64,000 bases of DNA. It comes from Hymenobacter cellulosivorans. Lineage in GTDB: Bacteria > Bacteroidota > Bacteroidia > Cytophagales > Hymenobacteraceae. The first letter of the stretch is position 1; each line of letters opens with the position of its first letter. Both the position numbers and the translations under genes were made by a program. Below, piece after piece: positions 43,160-51,035 of this stretch. The stretch spans positions 4,654,501 through 4,718,500 of the forward strand of contig NZ_CP095049.1 in NCBI RefSeq assembly GCF_022919135.1, read 5' to 3'. A model generated the notes under the pieces. It was not told the origin of the DNA. It worked only from the letters and a program-made list of their open reading frames with translations, and did no database searches.

Positions 43160-44935
43160 ATGCACTTTTCGACTCGTCCACGTCAGTTTGGCCTGCTTTG
43201 CCTGCTGGGCCTTTCCGGCACCCTTTCTACTACCAGCCTGGCCCAGAGCACGGGCGTCAGCATCGGGGCCAGCATCTTTACCCCCGACCCCAGCGCCCTG
43301 CTGGAAATGCGCTCTACCACTCAGGGTCTGCTGCCGCCGCGCATGAGCGGCACCGAGCGCGCTACCCTCAAGAACCCGGCCCAGGGCCTGCTCGTGTACC
43401 AAACGGACGGCGCCGAAGCCGGGCTCTGGCAGAACAAGGGCACGGCCACAACTCCCAGCTGGCAGCGGGTGGGCGACGACGACCTGGGCAACCATACGGC
43501 TACCCAGAATGTGAGCCTGCAAAACTTTCAGCTGCTGGGTACCGGCACGCTGGGCATCGGCGTGAGTGCCCTGGGCGGCCTCGATATTGGCAACGCCCCC
43601 AATAACAACGTGTACCTGGGTTACAAGACCGGTGCTCCTTATTCGGGTTCCGGCTACGACAACGTGTTTGTGGGCTACAGCAGCGGCAAGCAAAACATTG
43701 GCCGGGACAACGTCTTTTTGGGCAACCGCACCGGCACCGTCAACACGACCGGCTCCAACAACGTGTTCCTCGGCTACGCCAGTGGAGAAGTTAACACGAC
43801 CGGTGGTAACAACGTGTTTACTGGCACCTTCACTGGCGAGTCTAATACAACTGGATCTGACAACGTGTTTACCGGCTATGCCAGCGGCCACTATAACACG
43901 ACAGGGAATTCAAATGTATTCACCGGGAACGTGAGCGGCTACTATAACATCTCAGGCAGCCGAAATGTGTTCGTCGGCGACGGGAGCGGCCACTACAATA
44001 CGAGCGGGGAAAAGAACGTATTTCTTGGCAGTGGCAGCGGCCTGAAGAACACGATAGGAAACTACAACGTGTTCGTGGGAAATGAGAGCGGCTACAGCAA
44101 CATCTCCGGGGAAGCCAACGTGTTCAGCGGCTATAGCAGCGGGTGGAAAAATACCACTGGAGCCCACAACCTGTTCAGCGGCTACATGAGCGGCTACTTT
44201 AACACGACCGGCTCCTACAACGCGTTTACCGGCAGAAGTAGCGGCTCGAGCAACACGACCGGGGAGAACAATACCTTCAGCGGCGCCAACAGCGGCTGGC
44301 GGACTACCACCGGCAGCTACAACGTGTTTCTTGGCGCTGAAAGCGGAGAAAATAACGTTGTCGGTGGCAACAACCTGGGCCTTGGCTACCGGGCCGGCCC
44401 GAGCGTAGATGGGCTCACCAACGCCGGGGCTATCGGCTACCGGGCCAAGGTCAGCCAGAGCAACTCGCTGGTGCTGGGCGGCACCGATATCGACGCCGTC
44501 AACGTGGGCATCGGCACCACTGCCCCCAAGCAGCGCCTGGAAGTAGCCGGCAGCGTCTTGATCAGCAGCGCGGGCAGTGCCCTGATCTTCCCCGACGGCA
44601 CCGCCCAGAATACGGCGGCGGCCACGAACGTAGCGCCCTACACGGAAACCAGCAGCGTAAGCAGCAGCATGATCCTGACCAGCGCCCACCAGACGGTGCG
44701 CCGCACCGGCATCTGCAATAACATCACCTTGCCGACGCCCAGCACCTGTAAAGGCCGTATCTACACGCTGATTAACTCTTCGCAAGGGGGCAGCACGACC
44801 CTTTACCTGTACTCGGGTGGCAACGCTCCTATTCAGGATGACGTGCTGAACGCCGCCATTACCTCGTTGCCGACCAACCAGCGGATTACCGTGCAGAGTG
44901 ACGGAGCCAAATGGATTGTCACCAGCCGTAACTAG
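43160..44935 (+). CDS. Surface protein with 51-nt/17-residue head repeats
   Basis: 591 residues. Signal peptide ending LAQS. Residues 149-420 consist of 16 units of exactly 17 residues with consensus NVFxGxxSGxxNTTGxx, resembling the stacked head repeats of trimeric autotransporter adhesins (YadA-like) and tail-fibre-like proteins. A following part (VNVGIGTTAPKQRLEVAG) is the motif often seen in tail-fibre and T9SS-associated proteins. It ends in a beta-rich domain without a clear sorting signal. Probably a fibrous, trimeric exported protein. The GTG of the next gene lies 8 nt after the stop. Driven by direct-repeat site 2. Confidence 0.85.
   Translation: MHFSTRPRQFGLLCLLGLSGTLSTTSLAQSTGVSIGASIFTPDPSALLEMRSTTQGLLPPRMSGTERATLKNPAQGLLVYQTDGAEAGLWQNKGTATTPSWQRVGDDDLGNHTATQNVSLQNFQLLGTGTLGIGVSALGGLDIGNAPNNNVYLGYKTGAPYSGSGYDNVFVGYSSGKQNIGRDNVFLGNRTGTVNTTGSNNVFLGYASGEVNTTGGNNVFTGTFTGESNTTGSDNVFTGYASGHYNTTGNSNVFTGNVSGYYNISGSRNVFVGDGSGHYNTSGEKNVFLGSGSGLKNTIGNYNVFVGNESGYSNISGEANVFSGYSSGWKNTTGAHNLFSGYMSGYFNTTGSYNAFTGRSSGSSNTTGENNTFSGANSGWRTTTGSYNVFLGAESGENNVVGGNNLGLGYRAGPSVDGLTNAGAIGYRAKVSQSNSLVLGGTDIDAVNVGIGTTAPKQRLEVAGSVLISSAGSALIFPDGTAQNTAAATNVAPYTETSSVSSSMILTSAHQTVRRTGICNNITLPTPSTCKGRIYTLINSSQGGSTTLYLYSGGNAPIQDDVLNAAITSLPTNQRITVQSDGAKWIVTSRN
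43607..44422 (+). repeat. In-frame 51-nt tandem repeat array (16 units)
   Basis: The first and last unit starts are 765 nt apart, exactly 15 x 51. The first two units have 18 and 16 residues and so keep the period. Units diverge in wobble positions but keep AAC-GTG-TTT and GGC at fixed places, so the array grew by slippage or unequal exchange and was then drifting under protein-level selection. Confidence 0.85.
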
Positions 44936-44943
44936 AGCCGGCC

Positions 44944-46401
44944 GTGCAACATCCTCTCCCTTCCCTACCCCGGCCCCTGGCGCTGGCGCTGCTCACCCTG
45001 AGTTTCTCACCCTTGGCCGCTCAGACCCTGACCAACCACGGCAGCCGCATCTCGGTGCAGCCCGGCACTTTCTTGGCCGTAGCTGATTCGCTCCTGAACC
45101 TGCCGGTGGGTCAGGTCTACAACGCGGGTACCCTGCAAGTGGGCCGCACCCTGCGCAATACGGGCACGATGACTTCCCCCGGTCTGCTGCGCTTCAGCGG
45201 CTCCGACCAGCAGCGACTGGCTCACAACGGCTTCGGCATTGCGAAGCTGGAAGCTGACAATACCGGCAATGCGCCACAAAGTTTGCTGCTCGTAGCCAAT
45301 AGCCTGACCGTGGATCAGGAGCTGCGCCTCACCACCGGCCTGATTCGGACGACGGCTACGAGCACCATCAGCCTGCCCGCCGGGGCCGTGCTGGTGGGCG
45401 AAACGGCCGGGCGCACCGTGCAGGGCAATCTGCGCATTAGCCGAACCGCCAGCGGCAGCACCGACTTTGGCCACGGCTTCACGCTCGACCCCCAGGGTCA
45501 GAACCTGGGCCTAATCTCCGTAACGCGCACCTCTGGCTTGCACCAGGACGGCAGCAGCTACGCCACTCTGGGCAGCACCGGCCCCGGCATCGACCGGATC
45601 TGGAGGATTACGAGCGCCAATGCCCCCGTTGCGCCCGTTGCGGTTGAAGTAACCTGGCCCGCTGCCGACGACAACGGGTTTACCAACCGAAGCGCCGCCC
45701 AGGTGTGGCAGCAAGCCGGCAGTTCTACTGCCTGGGCGCCAACTGGCCCCCGGGCCGATGCTTCCTCGCGCCGCATCAGCTTTACCACCACCAGCCTGGG
45801 CCGCTTTACAGTGGGCAATACGCAGGCTCCCCTGCCCGTGGAACTGGTGAGCTTCTCGGCCGAGCGTCGCAACACCGACGGCCTGCTGCGCTGGGCTACG
45901 GCTTCGGAGAAAAACAGCGCCTACTTCGTGGTAGAAAGCAGCACCGATGCCCGCCTCTTCCACGCTCTTGGGCGGGTAGCGGGCCAAGGCAGCACTACCC
46001 GGCGCAGCGACTACCAGTTCGTTGATGCAAACCTGGCCCGCTACGCGGCCAGCATCGTGTATTACCGCCTGCGCCAGGTAGATGCGGATGGCGCGGAAAC
46101 CCTTTCGCCCGTCCGGACCCTGCAGGTGCCCGCTCCTACCAAGCTCGTAGCCGAAGCTTTCCCGGTGCCCTTGCCCGCTGGGCAACAGCTGCAGCTGCGC
46201 GTGCTGACCGGGCAGGCCGGCGCGGCCGACTTGGTTGTCGTCGATGCCCTGGGCCGAGCCCTGCTGCAGCGCCGCCTGAGCTTGCCCGCTGGTAGTACCA
46301 CTCTTACGCTGCCCGAAGCTGCTCAGTGGCCCCAGGGAGTGTACCAATTGCGCTTAATCCAGGTCCAGCAGCACACCACGCTGAAAGTGGTGCGCAACTA
46401 G
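44944..46401 (+). CDS. T9SS-exported protein
   Basis: 485 residues from GTG 44944. Signal peptide ending PLAAQ. The N-terminal two thirds are low in cysteine and beta-rich (TLTNHGSRISVQPGTF, GNLRISRTASGS), as in surface fibres. From about residue 297 there is PVELVSFSAERRNTDGLLRW, a module that very often precedes the T9SS type A sorting domain, which ends the protein (AEAFPVPLPAGQQLQLRV ... WPQGVYQLRLIQ). It sits 8 nt after the head-repeat gene, so both are likely expressed together. Confidence 0.85.
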   Translation: MQHPLPSLPRPLALALLTLSFSPLAAQTLTNHGSRISVQPGTFLAVADSLLNLPVGQVYNAGTLQVGRTLRNTGTMTSPGLLRFSGSDQQRLAHNGFGIAKLEADNTGNAPQSLLLVANSLTVDQELRLTTGLIRTTATSTISLPAGAVLVGETAGRTVQGNLRISRTASGSTDFGHGFTLDPQGQNLGLISVTRTSGLHQDGSSYATLGSTGPGIDRIWRITSANAPVAPVAVEVTWPAADDNGFTNRSAAQVWQQAGSSTAWAPTGPRADASSRRISFTTTSLGRFTVGNTQAPLPVELVSFSAERRNTDGLLRWATASEKNSAYFVVESSTDARLFHALGRVAGQGSTTRRSDYQFVDANLARYAASIVYYRLRQVDADGAETLSPVRTLQVPAPTKLVAEAFPVPLPAGQQLQLRVLTGQAGAADLVVVDALGRALLQRRLSLPAGSTTLTLPEAAQWPQGVYQLRLIQVQQHTTLKVVRN

Positions 46402-46676
46402 CGGAATAAGTCTGGCAGCCCCGCTTCGGAGGCTCAGCTTTTTCAGATTATAACTAGCTCCTCTTACCGAGAAGCCGGACCGGCACGCGGCTCCGCAACC
46501 GCGCTAAGCCCTCACTAGCGGCCCAGTAGCTGCCCCTGTTTCTGCCGCAGTCGGCATACCGGGCCGCCCTACCCCCACTACCCTGGCCGGCACCCGGCAC
46601 GGGCTGCCTTTTGGGCCGGCCTCCTCTATGCACCATCAGATTCTAATCGATTTCTCACTTCATTTCCTTCATTGTC

Positions 46677-48605
46677 ATGCAGCTTTCCTTTCCCCGACTG
46701 CCCCAGTGCGTCGTCTTGTCAGCCCTGGCCCTGGGCGCCTGTAAAAAGGACGACCCGGTAGCCAGCTCGCCCAAACCCAAAGCGGCCTTCGCCTACACGG
46801 CCAGCGCCTGCCAGAGTGTATGCCCGGTGTCGTTCCAGAATACGTCGCAGAACGCGAGCAGCTACACCTGGAACTTCGGCGACAATACCACCAGCACCAG
46901 CACCGACGCCACTTTCAACCACGCCTATGCTCAGGCCGGCGTGTACCGCGTGAAGCTGACGGCCACTGGCGCCGGGGGCGCCGATACCACCAGCCAGCGC
47001 ATTACTGTGGGCGTGCCTACTGGCTGCATCCGCCAAATTATTCCCGTCACGAATGCCATTACCACGGCTACGACCTGGGAATCGTGCAACGTGTACGTGG
47101 TGGATGGCGACGTGGGCATCAGCAACATCCTGACGCTGCAGCCCGGTACGGTCGTCAAGTTTAAGCCCGGCAGCGGCCTTACGCTGAACGGCGCGGGCCG
47201 CATCGAAGCTGTCGGCACGGCCAACGCACCGATTGTCTTTACCTCGGTGAAAGACGACGCCCACGGTGGCGGCACCAACGCCGATGGCGCCTCGGTGCCG
47301 GCCCGCAAAGACTGGGACCACGTCAACCTGAACGGTAAAAATGGCTCCCGCCTGGAGTACTGCGAGTTTCTGTACGCCGGCGGTGGGGGTACCTACAGCT
47401 ACGCCCTGGGCCTGAGCGGCGGCGAGGCTACCATCCGCAACTCCACCTTTGCCCACAACGCCGGGGGCGGCGCCAGCATGCGCGGCGCCCTGAACGCGGG
47501 CGAAGCCTCGGCCAACGTGGTTATCGACAACAACACGTTCTACGACAACGAGATGCCTTTGCGCGTGAGTACGCTCTTTAGCCTGGACAACTCTAACTCG
47601 TTTCATAACCCTCAGAATGCCAGCCAGAAAAACGATTACAACGGCATTTGGGTGGAGGACCCCTCGGCAAGCTCCCTGCCCCTGAGCTGGAACGAGACGG
47701 AAGTGCCCTTCGTGCTGGACAACACCTACTGGCAGTCCCAGCTGACCCTGGGCCCGGGCGTGACGCTGAAGCTGCTGCCCAACGCGGCCATGCAGTTTGG
47801 CAGCGGTGGCTACCTCACGGCCCGCGGCACGGCCGCACAGCCGGTTATCTTTACCTCCTACAAGGACGATGCCCACGGCGGCGACACCAACCACGACGGC
47901 AGCGCCTCGGCCCCGGCCAAGAAAGACTGGCGCAATATCATCGCCGGCAGCAGCGCCGACTCGGAGTTTGACCATTGCCAGTTCATGTACGGCGGCAACG
48001 GGGGCAGCACCATCAACCTGTTTGCCTGCACGGTCCGCATTACGCACTGCACTTTCGCCCACAACGGGCAGGACGACCAGATAACGGAAGGCACCGTGGA
48101 TGCCTCGCGGGCCAAGGCCGGCACCGTTATTCAGGACAACGTATTCTACGACAACGTCCGCCCGCTCTCTATTGCCTCCAGCTTTGATCTGGACAACTCC
48201 AACTCATTTCATAACCCACAGAACACCAACGAAAAAAATCAGTTTCAGGGCATTGTCGTGTACTGGGACGTCAACGCTACCAAACAGAGCGTGAACTGGG
48301 AGGAAACGGAAGTGGCCTACGTTAATTCGCAAAGCATTGACCTGGTGGCCGGCAAAACCCTGCGCCTGGGCAATAGCGTGACGCTTAAGTTCCTGCCCGG
48401 CACGGAGGTCTTCCTGCGCGAAAAGGCCGAGCAGCTCCAGAATGCGGCCGGCACCGGCGTTGCCTTCACGTCCTACAAAGACGACACACGCGGCGGCGAC
48501 TCCAATGGTAATGGCAGCGCCGACAGCCCGGCCAACAACGACTGGAAGGGCGTGTATGCCGGCACCTGGCAAACCTGGGCCACTATTCACTACGACAGCC
48601 ACTAG
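46677..48605 (+). CDS. PKD-domain and right-handed beta-helix lipoprotein
   Basis: 642 residues. The leader ends LGAC, so it is a lipoprotein. A PKD domain (about 38-112, SYTWNFGDNTTST) is followed by a right-handed beta-helix. Three modules of about 205 residues repeat: FTSVKDDAHGGGTNADG (about residue 186), FTSYKDDAHGGDTNHDG (391) and FTSYKDDTRGGDSNGNG (596), each a likely calcium-binding loop, with DNSNSFHNPQN between them at about 305 and 508. It may bind or cleave polysaccharide, but no lyase catalytic set is evident. The 275 nt before it hold no clear promoter. Confidence 0.85.
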   Translation: MQLSFPRLPQCVVLSALALGACKKDDPVASSPKPKAAFAYTASACQSVCPVSFQNTSQNASSYTWNFGDNTTSTSTDATFNHAYAQAGVYRVKLTATGAGGADTTSQRITVGVPTGCIRQIIPVTNAITTATTWESCNVYVVDGDVGISNILTLQPGTVVKFKPGSGLTLNGAGRIEAVGTANAPIVFTSVKDDAHGGGTNADGASVPARKDWDHVNLNGKNGSRLEYCEFLYAGGGGTYSYALGLSGGEATIRNSTFAHNAGGGASMRGALNAGEASANVVIDNNTFYDNEMPLRVSTLFSLDNSNSFHNPQNASQKNDYNGIWVEDPSASSLPLSWNETEVPFVLDNTYWQSQLTLGPGVTLKLLPNAAMQFGSGGYLTARGTAAQPVIFTSYKDDAHGGDTNHDGSASAPAKKDWRNIIAGSSADSEFDHCQFMYGGNGGSTINLFACTVRITHCTFAHNGQDDQITEGTVDASRAKAGTVIQDNVFYDNVRPLSIASSFDLDNSNSFHNPQNTNEKNQFQGIVVYWDVNATKQSVNWEETEVAYVNSQSIDLVAGKTLRLGNSVTLKFLPGTEVFLREKAEQLQNAAGTGVAFTSYKDDTRGGDSNGNGSADSPANNDWKGVYAGTWQTWATIHYDSH

Positions 48606-48659
48606 CCCCGCTCAGGCCCGGCTTAACTCTCGTAGCCAGGCTCCCCTCTTGTTTCTTCC

Positions 48660-48688
48660 GGCCCGCTACGCCCCTCGCGTAGCGGGCC
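48660..48688. terminator. First of two hairpins after the beta-helix gene
   Basis: Perfect 12-bp stem GGCCCGCTACGC / GCGTAGCGGGCC with a 5-nt loop. No T-run. Confidence 0.65.
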
Positions 48689-48697
48689 GAATACCCA

Positions 48698-48748
48698 AAA
48701 AGATTGGGGAAGCCGCCCAAACAATGGTGGTGGCTTCCCCAATCTTTT
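48698..48748. terminator. Second hairpin, just ahead of the acetyltransferase gene
   Basis: Perfect 17-bp stem AAAAGATTGGGGAAGCC / GGCTTCCCCAATCTTTT with a 17-nt loop. Its right edge is only 21 nt from ATG 48770, so it may end the upstream transcript or act as a leader attenuator for the acetyltransferase. Confidence 0.7.
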
Positions 48749-48769
48749 CTGGCTTTTGCTTTTTTACCA

Positions 48770-49339
48770 ATGAACCCTACCGTTCCCTTTACCCTGGCGA
48801 CCTCGCGCCTGATTCTGCGCCCCCTGCAGCCAACCGACCTGGTTGCTTTCAGTGCCTGCCAGGGCGGTCCGGAAGAGGCCCGCTACCCGAGCTGGGAGTC
48901 CTTTTTCCGAACTCAGGCCGCCGAATTTCTGGGGCAGCACGGGCAAACCGGCGTGCCCGCCGCGCCCGGCACCTGGGCCCCGATTGGCATTGCCGGGCGC
49001 CGCACGAATATGCTTTTAGGCAACTGTGCCCTGCAACTGTATGCTCACGATCCGGGCACTGCTGAAATCGGGATTACGCTGGCGCCGGCCGTGCAGGGCC
49101 GCGGCTATGCCCAGGAAGCCCTGCACGGCTTGCTGCACTACTGTTTCGCGGAGCTAAAGCTTCAGCGGGTGGTAGCCATTACGGACTCGCTGAACCTGGC
49201 TGCCGCCCGACTACTGGAGCGGGTAGGCATGCGGCAAGAGGTCCATTTGCGAAAAAACACCTGGCTGAAGGGAGCCTGGGGCGATGAGTACCGCTACGTG
49301 CTGCTGTTCGATGAATGGGACAGTTGGCAACTGCAGTAG
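48770..49339 (+). CDS. GNAT-family N-acetyltransferase (RimJ/RimL type)
   Basis: 189 residues from ATG 48770. Starts VPFTLATSRLILRPLQPTDL, the usual RimJ/RimL-like opening. Acetyl-CoA loop: LAPAVQGRGYAQEALHGLL (about residues 101-119); motif B follows in LNLAAARLLERVGMR. It is expected to acetylate an amine, such as a ribosomal protein N-terminus or a small molecule. An upstream in-frame start at 48704 lies in the hairpin and is rejected. Confidence 0.88.
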   Translation: MNPTVPFTLATSRLILRPLQPTDLVAFSACQGGPEEARYPSWESFFRTQAAEFLGQHGQTGVPAAPGTWAPIGIAGRRTNMLLGNCALQLYAHDPGTAEIGITLAPAVQGRGYAQEALHGLLHYCFAELKLQRVVAITDSLNLAAARLLERVGMRQEVHLRKNTWLKGAWGDEYRYVLLFDEWDSWQLQ

Positions 49340-49480
49340 TTAAGCTACATGAAAACCAGACACTTTCAAGCGCCTCGCTTTTGCCTTATAATCAACCGAT
49401 TATTACAACTTTTCAACCACTTAGGCATTTCGCAGGCCGGCGTTCGTGGCGACCAGGCGTGTTATAAGCTCTGAACCCTG

Positions 49481-49525
49481 CAAAAGCAACAAGGGCCCGG
49501 CAATGCCGAGCCCTTGTTGCTTTTG
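49481..49525. terminator. Bidirectional terminator
   Basis: Perfect 16-bp inverted repeat CAAAAGCAACAAGGGC / GCCCTTGTTGCTTTTG. It separates the plus-strand acetyltransferase from the minus-strand gene ending at 49540. Confidence 0.9.
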
Positions 49526-49539
49526 TACATATAGCACGT

Positions 49540-50163
49540 TCAAATGCCGCCCGTAGTCGGCACCGGCAGTGTATCGGGTGCTGGTTTGGCTCCCACGCAA
49601 AGGTCGTTGAAGTCGCCGGCCAGCACAATCGTGCACCGGTGCTCTGCCAGGCCCCGATGCGCGGGAGCTGGCTGGTTGCTGGCCCGAACCTCGTAGTAGC
49701 CGCTAAGCAACTGGCGCTGCGGATCATACGCCGTGATAGTAACTCCGCCCGTGAGCCGGGAGCCCACGCCACGGAAGCGCAGGCGGCTGACGCCGCTGCC
49801 GGGCTTTTCCTGGCAGGTATAGCAATACGTAACGCGGCCGGGCGCGGCGGGTACCGTGGGGCAGCGCAGCTGGTACGTACCGATCCAGCCCGGTAGCAGC
49901 TCGGTCCGGTCGATGCGGAAATGAACGGCGTCGAGCAGAGACGAGAACTGCAGCCGCAGATATTGCTGACCCAGCCTAGCCCGCCCCGTATTGTGGGGGG
50001 TGTGATGAATCTGGCTCTGGCAGCGGCCCGGGACCGGAAAATAGAAGTAATACCCCATGGCCACTACCGGAGCGGGGCCGGCAGCGTCATAAGGGGTAGC
50101 CCGGAATGAGATGGGCATGGGACCCTCCTCCTGGAGCGGTAGTGGCTCCGATGACTCTGACAT
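49540..50163 (-). CDS. Hypothetical protein under direct-repeat promoter site 7
   Basis: 207 residues from ATG 50163. No signal peptide is evident. It has several Cys (RCPTVPAAPG, YCYTCQEKP, RCTIVLAGDFNDLC). No family recognised. The open frame extends to 50226 but ATG 50163 is the better start. A direct-repeat promoter lies about 100 nt upstream on the same strand. Confidence 0.55.
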   Translation of the reverse strand: MSESSEPLPLQEEGPMPISFRATPYDAAGPAPVVAMGYYFYFPVPGRCQSQIHHTPHNTGRARLGQQYLRLQFSSLLDAVHFRIDRTELLPGWIGTYQLRCPTVPAAPGRVTYCYTCQEKPGSGVSRLRFRGVGSRLTGGVTITAYDPQRQLLSGYYEVRASNQPAPAHRGLAEHRCTIVLAGDFNDLCVGAKPAPDTLPVPTTGGI

Positions 50164-50264
50164 AGTGTCTAATAGAAAAAAGCGCGGCGTATTCCCGAAG
50201 CTGTCTGGCACGGCGGCACTTCGCATGTAGGCGCGGGGCGGGAGCAGGCAGCTTACTGGTAGTG

Positions 50265-50329
50265 TAAAATTACAGCCCCCTTTTGCGGCGGAGTTTCCTC
50301 AAACGGATTCCCATTTGTGCCTCCCGGAT
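50265..50329 (-). promoter_or_regulatory. Direct-repeat promoter, site 7 (minus strand)
   Basis: CGGAT on plus at 50304-50308 and 50325-50329 (21 bp apart), CAAA at 50300-50303, and TAAAATTA at 50265-50272 (TAATTTTA on minus; one mismatch to TAnnTTTG), 36 bp from the inner repeat. Points at the hypothetical gene at 49540-50163. Confidence 0.65.
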
Positions 50330-50423
50330 TTTTGGCCGGCGCTGGGCAGCTCACCCACCCAATTCTATGTCGCCCTTAGCCACTTAGCTGCCCGCTAATA
50401 GGCTTGCCGGGCGGGTCCGAAAG

Positions 50424-50487
50424 TCCTGCAGAGGAAAGTATGACTCCGTTTCGCGAAAGCCAGCCAGGAAAGGGCCGCTTAGTTTTG
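50424..50487 (+). promoter_or_regulatory. Direct-repeat promoter, site 3
   Basis: TCCG at 50445-50448, with a degenerate TCCT 21 bp upstream (50424-50427), GAAAGCC at 50455-50461, and TAGTTTTG at 50480-50487 at the standard distance. Divergent from site 7 and pointing at the small ORF and the AraC gene. Confidence 0.65.
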
Positions 50488-50595
50488 CATTCACTTCCGG
50501 GGCTGGCCTAACGGCCTGCAACCGCCGTCCTAGCCGACCAGCACCGGAACTGCCACCACGTAAAATTTTCGCCTAACTCTTATCTGGCACCCGTA

Positions 50596-50772
50596 ATGAA
50601 TCCTCATTTTGTACACGCCTTTCTGAATGGTATGGCCTGCTTAAACACCCAAAACAAAAAGCAGCTTCGCCCTTCGGAGCCTGCCCAGACTGCTCCGGCC
50701 GGACTAACCAAAACGGGCCCCGACAACTGCCACTACCGCCCCGGCAAAGAGCTTCAGGCCGGACTCTGCTAA
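50596..50772 (+). CDS. Small ORF in the leader ahead of the AraC gene
   Basis: A 58-residue frame from ATG 50596 begins 108 nt after the -7 box of direct-repeat site 3. It starts MNPHFVHAFLNGMACLNTQN and ends in Gly-Leu-Cys. Not recognised. Candidates are a leader peptide, a small regulator partner or a spurious frame. Confidence 0.4.
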   Translation: MNPHFVHAFLNGMACLNTQNKKQLRPSEPAQTAPAGLTKTGPDNCHYRPGKELQAGLC

Positions 50773-51035
50773 GCCCAGGCTAACATCTTTGTGTGGACCG
50801 GCGAAGTTGGCTTTGGCAGGTCGCTGCTAACCATTGCCGCTCCCGCATTTGCAGCTTCCCCATATCAATTCCAAGCCGGAATCTACCGTATCAGAGCCGG
50901 ACGGGCCTGGTGGGCAATATCGGCAACGCTTTCCCGACTTTGGGGCGTAACATGTTTGTGCGATTGCCACGCGTACGGGGAAAGGCCAATTTTGCGGTGC
51001 CCACGCTACTTATTCTTACACGGTACTTACCAGGA

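Noticed and set aside
43607..44422. 51-nt periodic repeats as a CRISPR or minisatellite array
   Set aside because: The units are translated in frame with a conserved protein motif, have no spacers, and lie inside a gene with a signal peptide.
46492..46534. TCCG with TAGCTGCC exactly 35 bp downstream, before the beta-helix gene
   Set aside because: Only the spacing fits. The -7 box has three mismatches and there is no second CCG box 21 bp upstream.
48704..48769. Upstream in-frame start of the acetyltransferase
   Set aside because: It lies within the arm of a 17-bp terminator hairpin and gives an N-terminus unlike the family.
50877..50905. CGGAA and CGGAC 21 bp apart near 50.9 kb
   Set aside because: No CAAAnnTA box lies at the expected distance, so it was not counted as an eighth site.
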